Positions 8,940-17,948 are shown, counted from the first letter of the stretch. The stretch is DNA of 64,000 bases from Microbacterium sp. LWH7-1.2 (GCF_038397755.1 NZ_CP151637.1:3162001-3226000), one strand, 5' to 3'. Notes: generated from the sequence alone by a model not told the origin. Made by a program: numbers and translations.

Positions 8940-9356
8940 TCAGTCCGCGTTCTCGGCGAGGAACGCGTTGACGATCGGTGCCGGGATGCCCTCGCGTGCG
9001 ATCACGGCGCCGCCGGCGTCGTACAGCGCCGCGGCGAACGACTTCGCCCACAGCAGCTCGACCACGAGGATCGCGGCCGACGAGCCCGGCTCGAGGTTCT
9101 CGGCGAGGTACAGGATGTCGTCCTGGCCCGCGAGGCCCGCGAGGTCCAGTGCGGGAGCGCCGTCGTCGACGGTGTCGGAGAGCTCGAGCACCTCGATCTC
9201 TCCCTCGGGCGAGCGACGGGCGAACACGAGGTCGAGCACGTTCACCGTGCCGGAGGCGACGAGATCGTCGATCGCCTGGAGCACCGCCGGACCCGGGCGG
9301 TCGCCCTCGAAGCCGATCGCGTAGAACTCGATCGGGCCGTAGTCGAAGGTCGTCAT
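8940..9356 (-). CDS. DUF6325 family protein
   Basis: 138-aa soluble acidic protein matching the DUF6325 family, which is common in actinobacteria next to SHOCT genes. Features are an N-terminal FDYGPIEFYAIGFEG, a central FARRSPEGEIEVLEL and a C-terminal LLWAKSFAAALYDAGG. There are no catalytic motifs. It sits between two SHOCT-domain genes (14 and 24 bp apart), so it is probably part of a small envelope- or stress-related complex. The function is unknown. Confidence 0.85.
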   Translation of the reverse strand: MTTFDYGPIEFYAIGFEGDRPGPAVLQAIDDLVASGTVNVLDLVFARRSPEGEIEVLELSDTVDDGAPALDLAGLAGQDDILYLAENLEPGSSAAILVVELLWAKSFAAALYDAGGAVIAREGIPAPIVNAFLAENAD

Positions 9357-9380
9357 GTCTTCTCCTGTTCCGGGGCCGGC

Positions 9381-9773
9381 TTAGGCTGCCAGCGCCTTGG
9401 CCTTGAGGGCGTCGAACTCGGCCTGCGAGATCGCGCCCGAGTCGAGCAGCGACTTGGCCTTCGCGATGTCATCGGCGGCGCTCGAGCCGCCGGTGCCCGC
9501 GGTCTGACGGATATAGGCGTCCTGCGCGGCGCGCAGCTCCTGCGCCTGCGCGATGGAGCGCTTCTGCATGCCGTTGCCCCGGGCGATCAGGTAGATCAGC
9601 GCCGTGAGGAACGGCACGAAGATCAGGAAGATGATCCAGATCGCCTTCACCCAGCCGTTGACCGAGTCGTCACGGAACAGGTCGCCGATGATCGAGAAGA
9701 TCACCATCAGGTACGCGACGAAGACGAAGATCCAGAACATCCAGAGGATGAAATCCCAGAAGCCGCCACCCAT
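9381..9773 (-). CDS. PLDc_N/SHOCT membrane protein
   Basis: 130-aa membrane protein. Residues 5-65 hold two hydrophobic helices resembling the PLD-nuclease N-terminal (PLDc_N) domain, separated by a DLFRDDSVNGWVKAIWII loop. The C-terminus (105-128) is a SHOCT domain (KSLLDSGAISQAEFDALKAKAL). It starts the three-gene operon running to 8575. ATG at 9773 is the first start directly before the hydrophobic segment; longer frames upstream run through AT-richer promoter DNA and are not supported. Confidence 0.88.
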   Translation of the reverse strand: MGGGFWDFILWMFWIFVFVAYLMVIFSIIGDLFRDDSVNGWVKAIWIIFLIFVPFLTALIYLIARGNGMQKRSIAQAQELRAAQDAYIRQTAGTGGSSAADDIAKAKSLLDSGAISQAEFDALKAKALAA

Positions 9774-9938
9774 GTCACACCAGCTTTCTCGACGGGACGA
9801 GCCGTCGGAATCATTTGACTGCAGGGGTCGACTCTCATCCCCTGGCAGAACCGTACTACCTAATAGCGCCCGAGAACGAAGGAAATTTGAGCCGCGTCGG
9901 ACTGTTCTCCGGGCGTTCAAAGGCCCCATTATTAGGGC

Positions 9939-11078
9939 ATGACCGACCCCCTCGCGCCCGCCTCGCCGCCTTCGCCCGCCGAGGAAGTCGCCGGCGTGGC
10001 ACCGGAGCCGCCGCGGCGCCTCTCCAAGGTGCTGGCCGGGCTCGATCATCCGCTCGCGACGGGGTTCCTCGTGACGATCGGCGTGCTCGGTGCGCTGGTG
10101 CTCGGATCGGCCATCGGGTCGATCTCGACGATCCTGGTGTACATCGTGCTGGCGATGTTCCTCGCGGTCGGGCTCGACCCGATCGTGCGCATGCTCGAGC
10201 GCCACAAGGTCAAGCGCGGCGCCGGCATCGCGATCGTCTTCGCGGGCTTCGCGCTGGTGATGGTCGCGTTCTTCGTCTTCGTGCTGCCACCCGTCATCGC
10301 CCAGATCGTGCAGCTCGTGCAGGCCATCCCCGAGCTCGTCGAGAACATCCCGCAGTCGGAGTGGTTCTCCCGGCTCGCCCCCGACGCGCAGATCGCGGTC
10401 CTCGGCGCCCTCGAGCAGATCGCCACGTGGATCTCAGCGCCCTCCACCCTCGCTGCCCTCGGCGGCGGCGTGCTCGCCGTCGGCGTCGGCTTCGTCGCCG
10501 CGATCTCCGCGAGCTTCGTCGTCATCGCGCTGACGCTGTACTTCCTCGCGTCGCTCACGGCCGCGAAGCGCGCTTTCTACGACCTCGCGCCGGCCCACAG
10601 CCGCGTGCGCCTCGCGGACCTCACCGAGCGCATCACCGACTCCGTCGGCAGCGCCCTCATCGGCTCGGTCATCCTGTCGTCGATCAACGCGGCCGTGGTC
10701 TTCGTCCTGCACATCGTGATCGGCCTGCCCTTCCCCGCTCTCATGGCCGTGATCGCCTTCGTCGTGACACTCATCCCGCTGTTCGGCTCGGTGATCTTCT
10801 GGATCTTCGCGTCGATCATCGCGCTGTTCACGAGCCCGACGCAGGCGCTGATCTTCTTCATCGCGTACCTCGTCTACATCCAGATCGAGTCGTACGTCGT
10901 CAGCCCGCGCGTCATGAACAAGGCGATCGAGATCCCCGCCGCCCTGGTGCTCATCGGCGCCCTGGCCGGTGGCGCGCTCGCCGGCATCGTCGGCGTCCTG
11001 GTCGCCCTGCCCGTGATGGCGTCGATCCTGCTGATCATCCGCGAGGTGGTCGTGCCGAGGCAGAACCTCAAGGTCTAG
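9939..11078 (+). CDS. AI-2E/PerM family transporter (second copy)
   Basis: 379-aa polytopic membrane protein, paralogous in architecture to the gene at 3940. It has a hydrophilic Pro-rich N-terminus (~35 residues), paired helices, a soluble amphipathic stretch with FSRLAPDAQIAVLGALEQI, and C-terminal helices with the family region VVTLIPLFGSVIFWIFA and SYVVSPRVMNKAIEIPAAL. It probably exports a small solute or exchanges ions. It is followed by a GGATGC-type hairpin at 11098. The upstream 165 bp is unusually AT-rich for this window. Confidence 0.92.
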   Translation: MTDPLAPASPPSPAEEVAGVAPEPPRRLSKVLAGLDHPLATGFLVTIGVLGALVLGSAIGSISTILVYIVLAMFLAVGLDPIVRMLERHKVKRGAGIAIVFAGFALVMVAFFVFVLPPVIAQIVQLVQAIPELVENIPQSEWFSRLAPDAQIAVLGALEQIATWISAPSTLAALGGGVLAVGVGFVAAISASFVVIALTLYFLASLTAAKRAFYDLAPAHSRVRLADLTERITDSVGSALIGSVILSSINAAVVFVLHIVIGLPFPALMAVIAFVVTLIPLFGSVIFWIFASIIALFTSPTQALIFFIAYLVYIQIESYVVSPRVMNKAIEIPAALVLIGALAGGALAGIVGVLVALPVMASILLIIREVVVPRQNLKV

Positions 11079-11097
11079 CGGGTTCCCTCTGTGGGGG

Positions 11098-11124
11098 ACG
11101 GATGCCTCGGGCCGAGGCATCCGT
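11098..11124. terminator. GGATGC-type hairpin
   Basis: Inverted repeat ACGGATGCCTCGG / CCGAGGCATCCGT with a 1-nt centre, between the convergent PerM-like and cardiolipin synthase genes. It belongs to the family of GGATGC...GCATCC hairpins found across the window. Confidence 0.75.
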
Positions 11125-11135
11125 CACCCGACACG

Positions 11136-12611
11136 TCAGTTCAGCGCAGACGTAAGGCGCATCAGGCCGTCGAGGAAGGTCGCCTTGGCGGGCTCGCGGC
11201 GCCACTCCTCGAGGGTGAGCTCGCGGCCCGCGTCGCGGTAGGCCTGCTCGACCTCGCGCATGCCGGCGACGAAGGACTCGCCGCGGACGAGGAGCGAGAC
11301 CTCGCTGTTGAGGCTGAACGAGCGGATGTCCATGTTGCTCGACCCGATCACGGCGATGTCGTCGTCGATCGAGAAGTGCTTCGAGTGCAGGATGAACGGC
11401 GCGGGGTAGAGGAAGATCCGCACGCCGGCCTCGAGCAGCACCTGGTAGTACGACCGCTGGGCGTGCCACACCATGAACTGGTCGCCGATCTCGGACACGA
11501 ACAGCTGCACCTCGAGGCCGCGCTGGCACGCACTCGTGATGGCGTAGACCATCGCCTCGTCGGGCACGAAGTACGGGCTCGTCAGGATGACCTTCTCGGT
11601 CGCGCCGTAGATGAGCGACAGGAACAGGCGCAGGTTGTTCTCGGTGTCGTAGCCCGGCCCCGACGGCACCACCTGGCACTGGAGGGCGTCGGGCGCCGTC
11701 GACACCGGCAGCCGCGCGGCCGGCACCTGGGCGGTCTGCGACAGGTCCTCGCCGGTCTCGATGAGCCAGTCCGACAGGAAGACGGTGTTCACGGATGCCA
11801 CGACCGGCCCGGTCAGCCGCGTCATGAGCTCCTGCCACTTGAGGCCGCGCTTGATGTTCTTGGGCGAGTCGTAGTGCCGGGCGATCAGGTTCTGCGAGCC
11901 CATGAAGCCGACGCGGCCGTCGACCACGACGATCTTGCGGTGGTTGCGCAGGTCGGGGCGCTGGTACCTACCCTTGAAGGGCTCCACCGGGAGCATCCAC
12001 GCCCATTTCACGCCGATGCGGTCGAGCTCGGCCACCATCTTCTTGCTGTCGGACACCTTCTTGGTCGCGACGTAGTCGGCCAGGAGGCGCACCGTCACCC
12101 CGCGCGCGACGGCTCGCTCCATCGCGGCGAAGAATCCGCGGGTGGTGTCGTCCCACCCGACGATGAAGAACTCGATGTGCACGAAGTCCTTCGCGGTGTC
12201 GAGCTCGGCGGTCATCGCGTCGATCGACTCCTGGTAGTGGGGCAGCAGCGTCGCCTCGTTGCCCGTCGACGCGGGAAGCGCCGTCAGCGTCTGGTTCTGC
12301 TGCACCACGCGCTGGAACCACCGCGGCCACGAGGCATCCGTCTCATCCAACGCGTTGTCGGCGACCCTGCCGCGGATGATCTCGTCGATGCGCGCCTGCT
12401 CGGCACGTCTCTTCGCCGGCAGGCGGAAGTTGCCGATGACGAGGTAGAGCACCACACCGACGCCCGGCAGGACGACGATGAGCAGGATCCACGCCATCGC
12501 CGCGGTGGGCTTGCGCCCGCGGGGGATGACGATGAGCGCGGTGATGACGATCGCGGCGTGCACCAGCGCTGCGAGCGACCAGGTCAGGTTGGCGAAGAAA
12601 CCGGAGTCCAC
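11136..12611 (-). CDS. cls: Cardiolipin synthase (phospholipase D superfamily)
   Basis: 491-aa membrane enzyme that condenses two phosphatidylglycerols (or PG with CDP-DAG) into cardiolipin. Two N-terminal transmembrane helices with the PLDc_N region are followed by two HKD catalytic motifs: NHRKIVVVDG near residue 222 and HSKHFSIDD near 405, each with the trailing GSQN or GSSN element. The length is normal for bacterial Cls. It starts with GTG at 12611. Paralogous PLD-type synthases are possible, but this domain order is the usual Cls one. Confidence 0.93.
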   Translation of the reverse strand: MDSGFFANLTWSLAALVHAAIVITALIVIPRGRKPTAAMAWILLIVVLPGVGVVLYLVIGNFRLPAKRRAEQARIDEIIRGRVADNALDETDASWPRWFQRVVQQNQTLTALPASTGNEATLLPHYQESIDAMTAELDTAKDFVHIEFFIVGWDDTTRGFFAAMERAVARGVTVRLLADYVATKKVSDSKKMVAELDRIGVKWAWMLPVEPFKGRYQRPDLRNHRKIVVVDGRVGFMGSQNLIARHYDSPKNIKRGLKWQELMTRLTGPVVASVNTVFLSDWLIETGEDLSQTAQVPAARLPVSTAPDALQCQVVPSGPGYDTENNLRLFLSLIYGATEKVILTSPYFVPDEAMVYAITSACQRGLEVQLFVSEIGDQFMVWHAQRSYYQVLLEAGVRIFLYPAPFILHSKHFSIDDDIAVIGSSNMDIRSFSLNSEVSLLVRGESFVAGMREVEQAYRDAGRELTLEEWRREPAKATFLDGLMRLTSALN

Positions 12612-12723
12612 GGGGTAAGTGTGGCATCGCGATGCGCTCAGGCGCGTCGTTCAGAGCGCGTGATCGCGCGGCGCGTCGCGGCGGCAGAGGGGTGTCCTGC
12701 GCCGGATCGAAAGGCGAAACGCG

Positions 12724-13638
12724 TCAGGCGTCGCTCGCGCAGCGGAAGCCGATGTGCGACATGCCGGTGTCCTCCGCCTGGGGCGAGCGCGCCGCGGGGC
12801 GGAAGCGCAGGCAGTAGTCCGGCGAGCAAAGGTGCGAGCCGCCCTTGAGCACGCGGCGCGGGATCGACGGGAAGCCGTCCTGCGCGCTCGCCGCGGCGAG
12901 CAGGTTCGCGCGCGTGCCGGCGTCGACGGGCTTGTCCGACAGGCGCAGGTGGCGCGGGGTGTAGTAGTCGGTCGTCCACTCCCACACGTTGCCGGTCATG
13001 TCGTACAGGCCGTAGTCGTTGGGTTCGTACGAGCCCACCGGCGCGGCATCGCCGACGCCCTCGTTGTCGTAGGGGAACCGACCGAGCCACGAGTTCGCCT
13101 GCGCGACGCCGCCGGGGTACGGCTCGTCGCCCCAGGCGAACCGCTTGCCTTCGAGCCCGCCGCGCGCGGCGTACTCGTGCTCGGCCTCGGTGGGCAGTCG
13201 CAGTCCCGCCCATTCCGCGTACGCGGTCGCGTCCTCGAAGGCGACGTGGACGACCGGATGCTGCAGCCGCTCGTCGATCGAGGACCCGGGCCCGAACGGC
13301 CTGCGCCAGAACGCGCCCGGCTGCCACCGCCACCAGTTGCGCCAGTCGCGCAGGTCGACGGGGCCCGGCGTCGGGGTGAACACCATCGCGCCCGGGACGA
13401 GGTCGGCAGGGTCGGCGCCCTCGAATGCGGCGGGGTCGAGCTCGCGCTCGGCGACCGTGACGTACCCGGTGTCGGCGACGAACGCGGCGTACTGCGCGTT
13501 GGTGACGGCGTACCGGTCGATGCGGAATGGCGCGACCTCGCGCTCGTGCACGGGCTGCTCGTCCGGGTAGAACTCGGCGGACCCCATGCGGAACACGCCG
13601 CCCTCGAGGAGCACCTGGTCGTGGGTCGCCGAAGTCAC
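12724..13638 (-). CDS. Formylglycine-generating enzyme (SUMF1 family)
   Basis: 304-aa enzyme of the FGE-sulfatase family, which oxidises a cysteine in CxPxR-containing sulfatases to formylglycine. Visible are MVLLEGG-like VLLEGGVFRMGS, FRIDRYAVTNAQYAAFV, LPTEAEHEYAARGGL, NVWEWTTDYY, and the GGSHLCSPDYCLRFRPAARS segment. C271 and C276 there match the copper-binding cysteine pair of active FGEs. No sulfatase gene is in the window, so the substrate is elsewhere or is another protein. The GTG at 13638 has TACGGT 6 nt upstream. Confidence 0.92.
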   Translation of the reverse strand: MTSATHDQVLLEGGVFRMGSAEFYPDEQPVHEREVAPFRIDRYAVTNAQYAAFVADTGYVTVAERELDPAAFEGADPADLVPGAMVFTPTPGPVDLRDWRNWWRWQPGAFWRRPFGPGSSIDERLQHPVVHVAFEDATAYAEWAGLRLPTEAEHEYAARGGLEGKRFAWGDEPYPGGVAQANSWLGRFPYDNEGVGDAAPVGSYEPNDYGLYDMTGNVWEWTTDYYTPRHLRLSDKPVDAGTRANLLAAASAQDGFPSIPRRVLKGGSHLCSPDYCLRFRPAARSPQAEDTGMSHIGFRCASDA

Positions 13639-13644
13639 CGCTCC

Positions 13645-13650
13645 ACCGTA
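13645..13650 (-). promoter_or_regulatory. -10 element TACGGT (leaderless)
   Basis: On the minus strand TACGGT ends 6 nt before the GTG at 13638 of the FGE gene. The spacer GGAGCG could also act as a weak ribosome-binding site. Confidence 0.45.
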
Positions 13651-13664
13651 GCCCGCCCCCTGAA

Positions 13665-13732
13665 ACTCGGAGATCGTCTGGATCTCGGATGGATCCGGGG
13701 CGTCGGGTCCGAGGTCGGGCAGATCTCCGAGT
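13665..13732. repeat. Intergenic long-arm inverted repeat
   Basis: Arms starting ACTCGGAGATC and ending GATCTCCGAGT, imperfectly continued inwards over about 25 bp, surround a short loop between the LLM oxidoreductase and FGE genes. The architecture is like the other long-arm intergenic palindromes in the window, but the arm sequence differs. Confidence 0.65.
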
Positions 13733-13784
13733 CCGTGGAGGAGGGTCCGGGCGATGTCGGGCGAGGGGTCGGAAGCCGCCGCGC

Positions 13785-14624
13785 TCAGACGCCGTCGATC
13801 CGCTCGCGCCACTCCAGCAGCGCCTTCACCGGCGCGAGGTCGTAGTCGGGGCCGTCGATCGCCGGCACGATCAGCCGGAAGCCGAGATCGTACAGGCGGG
13901 CCGCAGCATCCGCCCCTTCGAGCAGCGGGCCGAATCCGCGAACGGTGTACCCGGTCGACAGCTCGATGTCGGCCGGGTCGCGACCCTCGCGCGCGCACCA
14001 TTCGTGCAGCACGCCGATCTTGCGGTCGAGGTCGTCGAGACGCGTGAAGGTGTGCCAGATGTCGGCGTGCTGGGCGACGAGCCGCAGCGTCTTGCGCTCC
14101 CCCTGGCCGCCGATGAGGATCGGGATCCTCCGCGTCGGCGCCGGATTCAGACGGTCCCACCGGGCGCGCACGCGCGGGAGGTCGTCGGCGAGATCGTCGA
14201 GGCGGGAGCCCACGGTGCCGAACTCGTAGCCGTACTCGTCGTAGTCGTGCTGCGCCCAGCCCGATCCGGTGCCGAAGATGAGCCGGCCCGTGCCGGTGGC
14301 GCGGGCGCTGATGTGGTCGACGGTGCGGGCCATGTCGGCCTGCAGGTCGGGGTTGCGGTACGAGCTGCAGTTGACCAGGGGTCCGAATTCGACCCGCTCG
14401 GTCTGCTCGGCCAGCGCGGCCAGCACCGTCCACGCCTCGAAGTGCTCGGCCTCGAACGGCTCGGTGAGCGGGAAGAAGTGGTCCCAGTTGAAGATCGCGT
14501 CGACGCCGAGATCCTCCGCCCGCAGCACCGCGTCACGATAAGCCGTGTACGACCCGTGCTGCGGCGCGAGCTGCACGCCGATCCGCAACGGGCGATGGGA
14601 CGACGGATGCTTCGGCTCGGTCAC
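13785..14624 (-). CDS. LLM-class (F420-dependent type) oxidoreductase
   Basis: 279-aa luciferase-like monooxygenase-fold protein, probably F420- or FMN-dependent. Typical features are the N-terminal RIGVQLAPQHGSY strand, DAIFNWDHFFPL, RVEFGPLVNCSSYRNPDL, RLIFGTGSGWAQHDYDEYG, RIPILIGGQGERKTLRL and WHTF. The substrate is unknown. GTG start at 14624. It lies 13 bp downstream of the unknown gene 14638-15276 and is probably co-transcribed with it. Confidence 0.88.
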   Translation of the reverse strand: MTEPKHPSSHRPLRIGVQLAPQHGSYTAYRDAVLRAEDLGVDAIFNWDHFFPLTEPFEAEHFEAWTVLAALAEQTERVEFGPLVNCSSYRNPDLQADMARTVDHISARATGTGRLIFGTGSGWAQHDYDEYGYEFGTVGSRLDDLADDLPRVRARWDRLNPAPTRRIPILIGGQGERKTLRLVAQHADIWHTFTRLDDLDRKIGVLHEWCAREGRDPADIELSTGYTVRGFGPLLEGADAAARLYDLGFRLIVPAIDGPDYDLAPVKALLEWRERIDGV

Positions 14625-14637
14625 GACCGGGAGTCTC

Positions 14638-15276
14638 TCAGTCCTTCGGCTCGATACGGAGCACCTCGGGCGACTCGCCGACCGTGAGGTCGTCCACGAT
14701 CCGGAGGGTGCGCGCGAGGTCGTCGACGCTGCCGATCACGGTGCCGAAGCGCTCGCGGTCGGAGCAGACCGCGGTGACCGTGACGAAGTGCGTGCCGGTG
14801 TCCCACGTGTAGGTGGCGAACGGCGGGGTGCGCTGGTCGGACGGCAGCGCCATCTCGAGCTTCTCACCGACGCCGAGGTAGGGGTTGCGGAAGCTCTCGG
14901 TGTCGTCGTACTCCATCGGCATCATGGCGCGCGCGGCGCGGAGGTCGTTCGTGGCCTGCTGCACCTGCGCCATCACCACGACGAGCTCGGCGTCGGCCTT
15001 CCACACCCATACGAGAACGCGGCCGGCGGCCTTGCGGATCAGGAACGGCGCCGCCTGGCTCATCGCCCAGGCGGCGAAGCCCGACCCGGAGCGCGGCTGC
15101 CCACCGGTCGTGGGCGACTCGAGCTGCGCCGCGCCCGCAGGGCCGATCATCATTCCGCCGGCCTGGTTGAGCAGCATCCGTATCGCCGTCTTCCGGTGAC
15201 GGCGCCCGCGGAAGCCGAGTGACTCGGTCACGGGCACCCACAGGTTCGGGTCGGCGTCGGCCTGAAGTCGGGGCAT
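14638..15276 (-). CDS. Hypothetical protein, 212 aa
   Basis: Not recognised. It is a soluble protein of mixed composition with an N-terminal LWVPVTESLGFRGRRHRKTA, a hydrophobic patch around residues 60-85 (FAAWAMSQAAPFLIRKAAG), a likely helical region, and a beta-rich C-terminus. It has no signal peptide or catalytic motif. It is divergent from the glycosyltransferase gene at 15404 and upstream of the LLM oxidoreductase. ATG at 15276 has TACCCT 6 nt upstream, supporting a leaderless transcript. Conserved coding periodicity supports a real gene. Confidence 0.75.
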   Translation of the reverse strand: MPRLQADADPNLWVPVTESLGFRGRRHRKTAIRMLLNQAGGMMIGPAGAAQLESPTTGGQPRSGSGFAAWAMSQAAPFLIRKAAGRVLVWVWKADAELVVVMAQVQQATNDLRAARAMMPMEYDDTESFRNPYLGVGEKLEMALPSDQRTPPFATYTWDTGTHFVTVTAVCSDRERFGTVIGSVDDLARTLRIVDDLTVGESPEVLRIEPKD

Positions 15277-15282
15277 GCGACC

Positions 15283-15288
15283 AGGGTA
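15283..15288 (-). promoter_or_regulatory. -10 element TACCCT (leaderless)
   Basis: Minus-strand TACCCT lies 6 nt before the ATG at 15276. Confidence 0.5.
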
Positions 15289-15403
15289 CGTGCCGCGACG
15301 GGCGCGTTCCTGGGGAGACCCGGAAACGCCTCGGGTAGGGTGGAGGGCGCGTGGCGACCAGCCGCTGCCGCGCGTCCCCGCCGCACAGACAGGCCCCCAA
15401 CCC

Positions 15404-16621
15404 GTGACCGATCCTGCGACGCCCGACGACACCCCCGCCGACGCCGCGAGTCCTCGCGCGCTGAAGATCCTCTACGGCGCCGACACGTTCCTCCCGCACG
15501 TGAACGGCGCCGCCCGCTTCGCGGAGCGCCTCGCCGCCGGCATGGTGGAGCGCGGTCACGAGGTGCACGTGATGGCGCCCAGCAAGACGCACCGCGAGCA
15601 CGGCACGTTCACCGAGGTCGTCGAGGGCCAGTCGATGACGATGCACCGGCTGCCGTCGTGGCGCTGGTATCCCCACGACTGGCTCACGTTCGTCATGCCG
15701 TTCCGGTCGAAGTACTACGCCCGCCGCGTGCTCGACGAGGTGCAGCCCGACGTGGTGCACATCCAGTCCCACATCGTGATCGGCCGCGGCCTCACGCGCG
15801 AGGCGCGCAAGCGCGGCATCCCCGTCGTCGCCACGAACCACGTCATGGCCGAGAACGTGCTCGACTTCACGGTGCTCCCGCCGTCGTGGACGCGGTACGC
15901 GGTCAAGCTCGCGTGGGAGGACGCGGAGCGCACGTTCAAGATGACGCGCGCCGTCACGACGCCGACCCGCAGGGCGGCCGAGTTCCTCGAGCGCACGATC
16001 GACATCCAGGACGTCATCCCCGTCAGCTGCGGCATCGACGCCTCGAACTACACCGCCGACCTCACGCCCCGCGACGCGCACCGGCTGGTGTTCGTCGGCC
16101 GGCTCACGACCGAGAAGCAGATCGATGTCGTGCTGCGCGCGATCGCCATGCTCGACCCCGCGCTCGACGTGCGCTTCGACATCGTCGGCTCGGGCGACCA
16201 GCGCCGCAACCTCGAGCAGCTCGTCGGCGAGCTCGGCCTCGGCGACCGCGTGCACTTCCACGGCCACACCACCGACGAGGAGCTGCGGTCGCTCCTCACC
16301 CACGCGAGCCTGTTCGTGATCGCCTCGATCGCCGAGCTGCAGTCCATCGCAACCATGGAGGCGATGGCGTCGGGCCTGCCGATCGTCGCCGCCGACGCGG
16401 TGGCCCTCCCGCACCTGGTGCACGACGGAGAGAACGGCTACCTCTTCCGCCCCGGCGACGTCGACGACCTCGCCGCCAAGCTCACGACGGTGCTGACGCA
16501 GTCGCCCGAGGATCGTGCACGCATGCAGCATGCTTCGCTCGAGGGCGTGAAGGTGCACGACATGAAGCGCACCCTCGACACGTTCGAGGCGCTGTACCGC
16601 GACGAGCCCCTGCCCGAGTAG
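15404..16621 (+). CDS. Glycosyltransferase family 4 (GT-B)
   Basis: 405-aa GT-B glycosyltransferase, likely a mannosyl- or glucosyltransferase acting on lipids or cell-wall glycans. The N-terminal domain has ILYGADTFLPHVNGAARFAE (acceptor side) and PDVVHIQSHIVIGRG. The C-terminal domain has RLVFVGRLTTEKQIDVVL and the donor-binding region ATMEAMASGLPIVAADA with DGENGYLF. GTG at 15404 follows a ~54-nt leader after a TAGGGT box at 15336. Six bp separate it from a second glycosyltransferase, so the two probably act in one glycolipid pathway (inference). Confidence 0.9.
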   Translation: MTDPATPDDTPADAASPRALKILYGADTFLPHVNGAARFAERLAAGMVERGHEVHVMAPSKTHREHGTFTEVVEGQSMTMHRLPSWRWYPHDWLTFVMPFRSKYYARRVLDEVQPDVVHIQSHIVIGRGLTREARKRGIPVVATNHVMAENVLDFTVLPPSWTRYAVKLAWEDAERTFKMTRAVTTPTRRAAEFLERTIDIQDVIPVSCGIDASNYTADLTPRDAHRLVFVGRLTTEKQIDVVLRAIAMLDPALDVRFDIVGSGDQRRNLEQLVGELGLGDRVHFHGHTTDEELRSLLTHASLFVIASIAELQSIATMEAMASGLPIVAADAVALPHLVHDGENGYLFRPGDVDDLAAKLTTVLTQSPEDRARMQHASLEGVKVHDMKRTLDTFEALYRDEPLPE

Positions 16622-16627
16622 GCCGCC

Positions 16628-17884
16628 GTGCACGTCGTGATGTTCGGCGACCAGCACGCCCAGTCGCTGGGCGGGGCGCAGGTCTCGATGCGGCTGCAGC
16701 GCCGCTTCCTCGAGAAGGCCGGTCACACCGTCACGATGGTCGCGCCCGCGATGCACGGCCAGCGGGCGCGGGCGGCGGCGCAGGACTCGGCCTACGTGGA
16801 CCTGCCGTCGATCCCCATCACGGCGGACCGCGAGTACTCGATGACGTGGCCGGGCCGGCGCACCGATCGGTGGTTGGATGCTGCGATGCGAAGCCGCCCG
16901 CCGGTCGACGTGGTGCACATCCAGGGCGACTTCTGGGGCGCGTTCATCGGCGTGCGGTACGCCGCGCGGCACGGCATCCCGATCGTGCACACGATGCACA
17001 ACCGGCTCGACGTCGGGATCGAGGCGACCACGCCCTTCCCCCAGACCGTGCTGCGGGTGCTCAACGCGTGGCAGCGCCGCGCGCTCGGGCGGCGCGACGG
17101 TGAGTCGGAGCGCGGCCACGACGGCTGGGCGTACCTGCGCCGGTTCGGCGCCCGCGCCGCCGCCATCACCGCCCCGTCGACGCATTTCGCGCGCCGGCTC
17201 CAGGCGAACCGTGTCCTGCCCGGGGCCGGTGCGCCGGTGGAGCGGGTGGTCGACGTCATCTGGAACGGCATCGACGACGACGTGCTCGACGAGGTGCTCG
17301 CGGGTCTCACCGATGTCCCGCCCGACCCCGCGTCGGTTCTGGAGCGTCGGCCGCGGTTCGTGTGGCTCGGGCGGATGAGCCCCGAGAAGCGGCTGATGCC
17401 CTTCCTCGAGGCGCTCGCCCTGTCGGGGATCGAGGCGGAGGTCGAGGTCATCGGCGGCGGCGGGCAGCTGCGCGCCGCCCGACGTCTCGTCGAGAAGCTC
17501 AAGCCGCGCGCGACCGTCATCTTCGCGGGACGGATGCCGTACGCCCGGACTCTGCGGCGCATCGCTGCCGCGGACGCCGTCGTGCAGACCTCGATCGGCT
17601 TCGAGACGCAGGGCATGACGATCTTCGAGGCGGCATCGCTCGGCACCCCGTCGGTGGTCAGCGATCCCGACCTCGCGGCCGAGCTGGGCACCGGATTCTG
17701 GGCGGTGGGCGACGGCGTCACCCCGGATCCGTCGGTCGCCGCGCTGGCGGACGCGCTGCGGGCCGCAGCATCCGATATCTCCGCCGGAACGGCCGGCGTG
17801 CCCGACCCCACCATCCGCGAGCGCTTCCGGCAGTCGTCGCGCACCGCGGCGATGGTCGAGGTCTACGACCGCGTCACTTCCTGA
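16628..17884 (+). CDS. Glycosyltransferase family 1/4 (GT-B), second of pair
   Basis: 418-aa GT-B glycosyltransferase. The N-terminal domain shows HVVMFGDQHAQSLGGAQVSM and VDVVHIQGDFWGAFIGVRYAARHGIPIVHTMH. The C-terminal domain shows RFVWLGRMSPEKRLMPFLEAL and QGMTIFEAASLGTPSVVSD. It is co-transcribed with the gene ending at 16621 and begins with GTG. Donor and acceptor are unknown. Its different nucleotide-binding loop suggests a different sugar step from its partner. Confidence 0.88.
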   Translation: MHVVMFGDQHAQSLGGAQVSMRLQRRFLEKAGHTVTMVAPAMHGQRARAAAQDSAYVDLPSIPITADREYSMTWPGRRTDRWLDAAMRSRPPVDVVHIQGDFWGAFIGVRYAARHGIPIVHTMHNRLDVGIEATTPFPQTVLRVLNAWQRRALGRRDGESERGHDGWAYLRRFGARAAAITAPSTHFARRLQANRVLPGAGAPVERVVDVIWNGIDDDVLDEVLAGLTDVPPDPASVLERRPRFVWLGRMSPEKRLMPFLEALALSGIEAEVEVIGGGGQLRAARRLVEKLKPRATVIFAGRMPYARTLRRIAAADAVVQTSIGFETQGMTIFEAASLGTPSVVSDPDLAAELGTGFWAVGDGVTPDPSVAALADALRAAASDISAGTAGVPDPTIRERFRQSSRTAAMVEVYDRVTS

Positions 17885-17933
17885 CTCACCGCGGCGTCGC
17901 GTGGGCCGCGCTGACTCACCGCGGCGTCGCGTG
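17881..17933. repeat. 23-bp direct repeat
   Basis: CTGACTCACCGCGGCGTCGC followed by GTG occurs at 17881-17903 and again at 17911-17933. The first copy begins at the stop codon of the glycosyltransferase, so the repeat grew from the gene end or was inserted there. Confidence 0.85.
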
Positions 17934-17948
17934 CTTCGAGCCTCATTC

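Noticed and set aside
13639..14433. N-terminal extension of the FGE gene joined to the LLM region
   Set aside because: The extension is a frame shadow of the LLM oxidoreductase; FGE homology begins at 13638.
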